Below are positions 61,237-64,000 of a stretch of 64,000 nt of DNA, one piece after another. The notes beneath the pieces were generated by a model, which was not told the origin of the DNA, ran no database searches, and worked only from the letters and a program-made list of their open reading frames with translations. Position 1 is the stretch's first letter; every line of letters starts with the position of its first letter. The position numbers were made by a program, and so were the translations under genes. Source of the DNA: Vulcanimicrobiota bacterium (lineage in GTDB: Bacteria; Vulcanimicrobiota; Xenobia; Xenobiales; JADMJV01); contig JAEXNA010000096.1 in NCBI GenBank assembly GCA_023447635.1, positions 1-64,000 on the forward strand, in the 5' to 3' direction.

Positions 61237-62652
61237 GTGAGCTGCGCTTTGAACGAGGTTCAAGACGGCCGCTCCCATTGGTGGCAGCAAAGGGCAGGTC
61301 GATACGTCCTGCTCCCTGGGATGCCTCACGGGCCTGACCGTGCCGAGGCCGTGGCCGCTCTTTTGACCTGCTCGCGCGAGCAGGCACGCATCCCGATCCT
61401 CTTTGGGATCGAGCCGGCCGATCTTCCCTGGCTGAGAGGCTGGACGATCCGCGAGATCGGCCGTCAGCCTCTGTTTACGGCGGCCCCCGACTACGCGCCA
61501 GAGCTTTCTGGTCCGAATCAGCCCGAGCGAGGTCGCCCGATGCGACGTCAGGCTCGGCGCGCCCTGAGTAAAGGCGTCGACTGGCAAGAGCTCGCCGGGG
61601 GAGAGTTCTGGGAGTTGGAGCAGCGCGGCTGGCTCGATCCTCTGTTTCGCACCCGCTGGCAGAGGCAGCCGCTGGCCGAATTCTCCTTTCTGGTGGCTTT
61701 GCATCCCGGTCTGGCGCAACGCTATCGCCGCTACTATGTCTTGCGAGCGGCCGATCAGGAGAGCCCCCTGGGGCTGGCTATCCTGTTGCGAAGCGACCGC
61801 GGCTGGCTGGTCGAGCATCAACTGATAGGGCGATCGGCTCCTAACGGAAGCGGCGAGTTGCTAGCCTGTCGGCTGCTGTCCGACTACCTGACCCCCGGAG
61901 AGAGCCTTTCGCTGGGGATTACGCCTCTCTATCGGGCTCTCGTTCCCGACTTGCCCCATCAAGAGGTGCCTGGCATCCTTAGCTTCTTGCCGGGTTCCGT
62001 CCGGTCGCTCATGGTCGCTGCCTGGGAGCCGCTCTACGGCTTCCGGAGTCTGCAAGAGTACCGGGAGAAACTCCGTCCCGAGGTCTGGGAACCCGTCTAC
62101 TGGGCCTACCCCGAAGGGCTTCCTCCGGCCGTGCTTCGGGCCGTGCTGCGCGCCTTTGCGGGCGGATCGCTGCCGGGGTTCGCCATAGCTACGGCCGAGA
62201 AACTGCTGAGCAAATTCAGCTTGCGGTGGAGCGACTCGCAGATGCAGCGAATCAACCGGCTGTTCCTGTGGTCGCTCTGTCTCTGGATTCCGATCCTCTG
62301 GAATCTCGATGGGGAGGCCCTGTTCGGCACCCCGCTGGCGCCCAGGCTATGGGCCCTCTACGATGTCGCGCTGGCGGCTGGCTTTGCCTGGAACGGAAGG
62401 CGCCTGCGGCGCCAAAAGATGAGCCTGGGACTGCCGTTTCTGCTCGGAGCGGTCTGCGCCGACGCCCTTCTCTCTTTTCTCTGGACCGCGCTGCTGCACG
62501 GCAAGGCGGCGCTCACGGCGGGGCTGGCCCTGTTTCTCGTGCTGCTCAATGCGGCTCCCCTGGCGGCGGCGGCGTTCTTACTGCTCGGATGTTTCCGCAC
62601 GCCGCTTTTTCTCCGTCATGGAGGGAGGAGACGGCTCCTTGAAAACCCTTAA
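61237..62652 (+). CDS. DUF2156/MprF-like aminoacyltransferase with C-terminal membrane region
   Basis: 471 residues from a GTG. Residues 10-315 resemble the MprF soluble catalytic (DUF2156, GNAT-like) domain: FLVALHPGLAQRYRRYYVLR, SDYLTPGESLSLGITPLY, EPLYGFRSLQEYREKL, and WEPVYWAYPEG. About 150 C-terminal residues form four hydrophobic segments. In MprF the membrane part precedes the catalytic domain, so the order here is reversed. May aminoacylate lipids or another acceptor; substrate unknown. Confidence 0.75.
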   Translation: MSCALNEVQDGRSHWWQQRAGRYVLLPGMPHGPDRAEAVAALLTCSREQARIPILFGIEPADLPWLRGWTIREIGRQPLFTAAPDYAPELSGPNQPERGRPMRRQARRALSKGVDWQELAGGEFWELEQRGWLDPLFRTRWQRQPLAEFSFLVALHPGLAQRYRRYYVLRAADQESPLGLAILLRSDRGWLVEHQLIGRSAPNGSGELLACRLLSDYLTPGESLSLGITPLYRALVPDLPHQEVPGILSFLPGSVRSLMVAAWEPLYGFRSLQEYREKLRPEVWEPVYWAYPEGLPPAVLRAVLRAFAGGSLPGFAIATAEKLLSKFSLRWSDSQMQRINRLFLWSLCLWIPILWNLDGEALFGTPLAPRLWALYDVALAAGFAWNGRRLRRQKMSLGLPFLLGAVCADALLSFLWTALLHGKAALTAGLALFLVLLNAAPLAAAAFLLLGCFRTPLFLRHGGRRRLLENP

Positions 62653-62667
62653 AGACGGAGGTACGCC

Positions 62668-63036
62668 ATGCGTTTCAATCGCTTTAGGGGACTGTTGTTG
62701 TTCGCTGTTCTTGGAATCTTGCTAGCCACGACGGAGACGTCGTCGGGACAGATTCTCTTAGCCTCGGGTGAGTACCGGGTGGTGGCCGTGGACGGTGATC
62801 ACGCGCGCGTCAGTGTCGCGCTGATCGAATCGGTCCCAGACGAACATCAGAACTGGATCTACCTGACGGGTACGACCAAAGTGACCAAGCGTCACTCCAG
62901 TGGGGATGGATGGTTTCGAGATGAGAAGCTCTCGTATGAGGGCTTTTTCAACTCGGTGAGGCCCGGAGACAAGCTCCGGGTCGAAGGAGGACGGCGTTGG
63001 GACGGTGGGGTCACAGCCAAAAAGATTTGGATGTGA
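62668..63036 (+). CDS. Small secreted protein, 122 aa
   Basis: Signal peptide (cleavage near TSSGQ, residue 27) followed by a beta-rich domain (GEYRVVAVDGDHARVSV ... GDKLRVEGGRRW) with OB-fold-like character. GGAGG precedes the ATG. No family assigned. Followed by a UUCG-type terminator. Confidence 0.7.
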   Translation: MRFNRFRGLLLFAVLGILLATTETSSGQILLASGEYRVVAVDGDHARVSVALIESVPDEHQNWIYLTGTTKVTKRHSSGDGWFRDEKLSYEGFFNSVRPGDKLRVEGGRRWDGGVTAKKIWM

Positions 63037-63059
63037 CTGTCCCCTCGCCAGGTTGGGTA

Positions 63060-63086
63060 GAGAGCGGCTTCGGCCGCTCTCTTTTT
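63060..63086 (+). terminator. UUCG-tetraloop terminator
   Basis: A 9-bp perfect stem GAGAGCGGC/GCCGCTCTC closed by TTCG, then five T. Confidence 0.92.
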
Positions 63087-63184
63087 GTGTGAGGGGGAGG
63101 GTCCCCGGGCGGGGGAGAGAGGCCGGCAGAAACGCTGTCGTGCCAGGCCGAAGAGAGAAGTTTGGAAAAAAGTTGCTGAGGGCC

Positions 63185-63213
63185 TTGACGGGAAAGAACC
63201 CATCTCCTATATT
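63185..63213 (+). promoter_or_regulatory. Sigma-70 type promoter of tRNA-Gln/tRNA-Glu
   Basis: TTGACG (63185-63190) and TATATT (63208-63213), 17-base spacer, 11 bases before the tRNA. Same hexamers, spacer and distance as at tRNA-Ala (654-682). Confidence 0.85.
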
Positions 63214-63224
63214 CTCTTTGTCGT

Positions 63225-63298
63225 TGCCGGGTCGTCTAATGGTAGGACAGCGGGTTCTGGTTCCGTATGTGAGGGTTCGACTCCTTCCCCGGCAGCCA
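63225..63298 (+). tRNA. tRNA-Gln (anticodon CTG)
   Basis: 74 nt with encoded CCA and G discriminator. Acceptor TGCCGGG/CCCGGCA, anticodon loop TTCTGGT with CTG at 34-36, T arm GAGGG/CCTTC with one G-U. The U1-A72 pair is typical of tRNA-Gln. Confidence 0.93.
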
Positions 63299-63304
63299 CG
63301 ACTT

Positions 63305-63381
63305 GCCGCGTTGGTCTAGAGGCTTAGGACGCCGCCCTCTCACGGCGGAGATCACGGGTTCGAATCCCGTACGCGGTACCA
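63305..63381 (+). tRNA. tRNA-Glu (anticodon CTC)
   Basis: 77 nt with encoded CCA. Acceptor GCCGCGT/ACGCGGT (a G-U first pair), anticodon stem CCGCC/GGCGG around CTCTCAC, T arm ACGGG/CCCGT around TTCGAAT. Six bases after tRNA-Gln and in the same transcript. Confidence 0.93.
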
Positions 63382-63390
63382 ATAACGGCG

Positions 63391-63427
63391 AAGAGGAGCT
63401 CTCATCCGAGGGCTCCTCTTTGATTTT
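63391..63427 (+). terminator. Terminator of tRNA-Gln/Glu operon
   Basis: AAGAGGAGC (63391-63399) pairs with 63412-63420, loop about 12 bases, tail tgatttt. Confidence 0.75.
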
Positions 63428-63588
63428 ACCCCGAGTATCTCGCCAGCGTTTCGGCAGGCTTCCGAGACCTTTGAGAAGTATTCACCTTTCGACCGTTCCA
63501 TGACAACCTGTTGCTCCGAGCCGGGTTTTATGGACCTCCTTCCCTCGACAGTCATGCGGGGCAGGAGTTGGGAAAGGATGTGTTTGTG

Positions 63589-64000
63589 ATGAAAAGACGG
63601 CTTGTGCGGGCCGCGACCGTGGCCGCTCTGGCGGCGGCGCTCTGGGCGACACCCGTTGTCGCCGAGCGGCTAGAGGAGCAACTTCCTTCGGGGCTGAGGA
63701 TCGTGGTGTTAGAGAACCCTGCCTCTCCGACCGTTTCGGTGAACGTCTTTATCTCGGCGGGAAGCCTGGATGAGACCGCGCAGACCACCGGTCTGGCCCA
63801 CTTCTACGAGCACATGTTTTTCCGGGGAACCCCCACTCTGAGCGGGCTCGAGTTCAAGAAGGCGATCGAGGACCTGGGCGGGACCACCAACGCTTCCACC
63901 GCCAAGGATATGACTCACTATTTCATCGGGCTGCCGGCCGAGCACGCCGAGCGAGGTCTGGAACTGCTTGCAGACGCGCTGCAGCGCGCCGAACTCGACA
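63589..64000 (+). CDS. M16-family zinc peptidase (5' part)
   Basis: Open from the ATG at 63589 to the right edge, 137 codons. Signal peptide (ATPVVAERLEEQ) followed by the M16 N-terminal fold: LPSGLRIVVLENPASPTVSV, AGSLDETAQTTGLAH and the inverted zinc motif HFYEH, then FRGTPTLSG. GGAAAGGA lies 10 bases upstream. Such secreted pitrilysin-like peptidases degrade peptides outside the cytoplasm. The C-terminus is outside the window. Confidence 0.88.
   Translation, partial: MKRRLVRAATVAALAAALWATPVVAERLEEQLPSGLRIVVLENPASPTVSVNVFISAGSLDETAQTTGLAHFYEHMFFRGTPTLSGLEFKKAIEDLGGTTNASTAKDMTHYFIGLPAEHAERGLELLADALQRAELD

Overview
The window is a GC-rich, densely coded bacterial chromosome segment with about 60 protein genes, four tRNA genes and many short operons with 4-nt ATGA/GTGA overlaps. 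Housekeeping genes (accD-accA-pyk, serS, glyA, rpsA, ftsY, coaE, tgt, mutY) sit among type IV pilus motor ATPases, HD-GYP/PilZ cyclic-di-GMP proteins, a SigB/RsbW/RsbV-type sigma switch, a Gram-positive-type LexA and an EtfD-like quinone oxidoreductase. This mix suggests a poorly sampled Terrabacteria-like lineage (for example Eremiobacterota or Armatimonadota). That placement is inference; no rRNA gene is present to test it.

Layout. 0-3 kb: 3' end of a Gly/Tyr/Asn/Gln-rich protein gene, tRNA-Ala, then a cassette of small Cys-containing protein, radical SAM/SPASM protein and zinc ribbon. 3-11 kb: HD-GYP, DHH phosphoesterase, MtaB, AccD, AccA, pyruvate kinase, DivIC-like protein, tRNA-Leu. 11-11.4 kb: a duplicated tRNA-Leu 3' end, probably a scar of an old integration. 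11.4-15.2 kb (minus): a degenerate glucose-6-phosphate-isomerase-like protein and a GAF/HD-GYP protein. 15-22 kb: Crp-family regulator, Tgt, a double PilT-like ATPase, RNA methyltransferase. 22-29 kb: EtfD-like oxidoreductase, a PolA homologue with a ruined polymerase site, ribosomal protein S1, CoaE. 29-34.5 kb: a wall-synthesis operon (lytic transglycosylase, L,D-transpeptidase, RodA-like SEDS protein with a frameshift, PBP-like protein without its catalytic serine). 35-38 kb: PilT and a degenerate PilT paralogue. 38-49 kb: SerS and an FAD protein; then on the minus strand the sigma/anti-sigma module, LexA-like repressor, cNMP/HD-GYP protein, ABC exporter, SppA and proline dehydrogenase. 49-64 kb: lipoprotein, ferredoxin reductase, aspartokinase-homoserine dehydrogenase fusion, FtsY, PAP2-like protein, polysaccharide deacetylase, GlyA, PilZ protein, DUF2156-like membrane protein, tRNA-Gln and tRNA-Glu, and the start of an M16 peptidase.

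The striking theme is the number of recognisable enzyme homologues whose catalytic motifs are gone: Pgi-like, PolA polymerase and exonuclease domains, RodA-partner PBP, second PilT, N-terminal half of the double PilT, LexA protease, RsbW-like kinase, and the first HD domain of the cNMP/HD-GYP protein. The strongest single leads are the polymerase-dead PolA, the L,D-transpeptidase/RodA/dead-PBP operon with an A9 slippage-like site inside a perfect hairpin, the radical-SAM cassette, and the three-gene PilT family.
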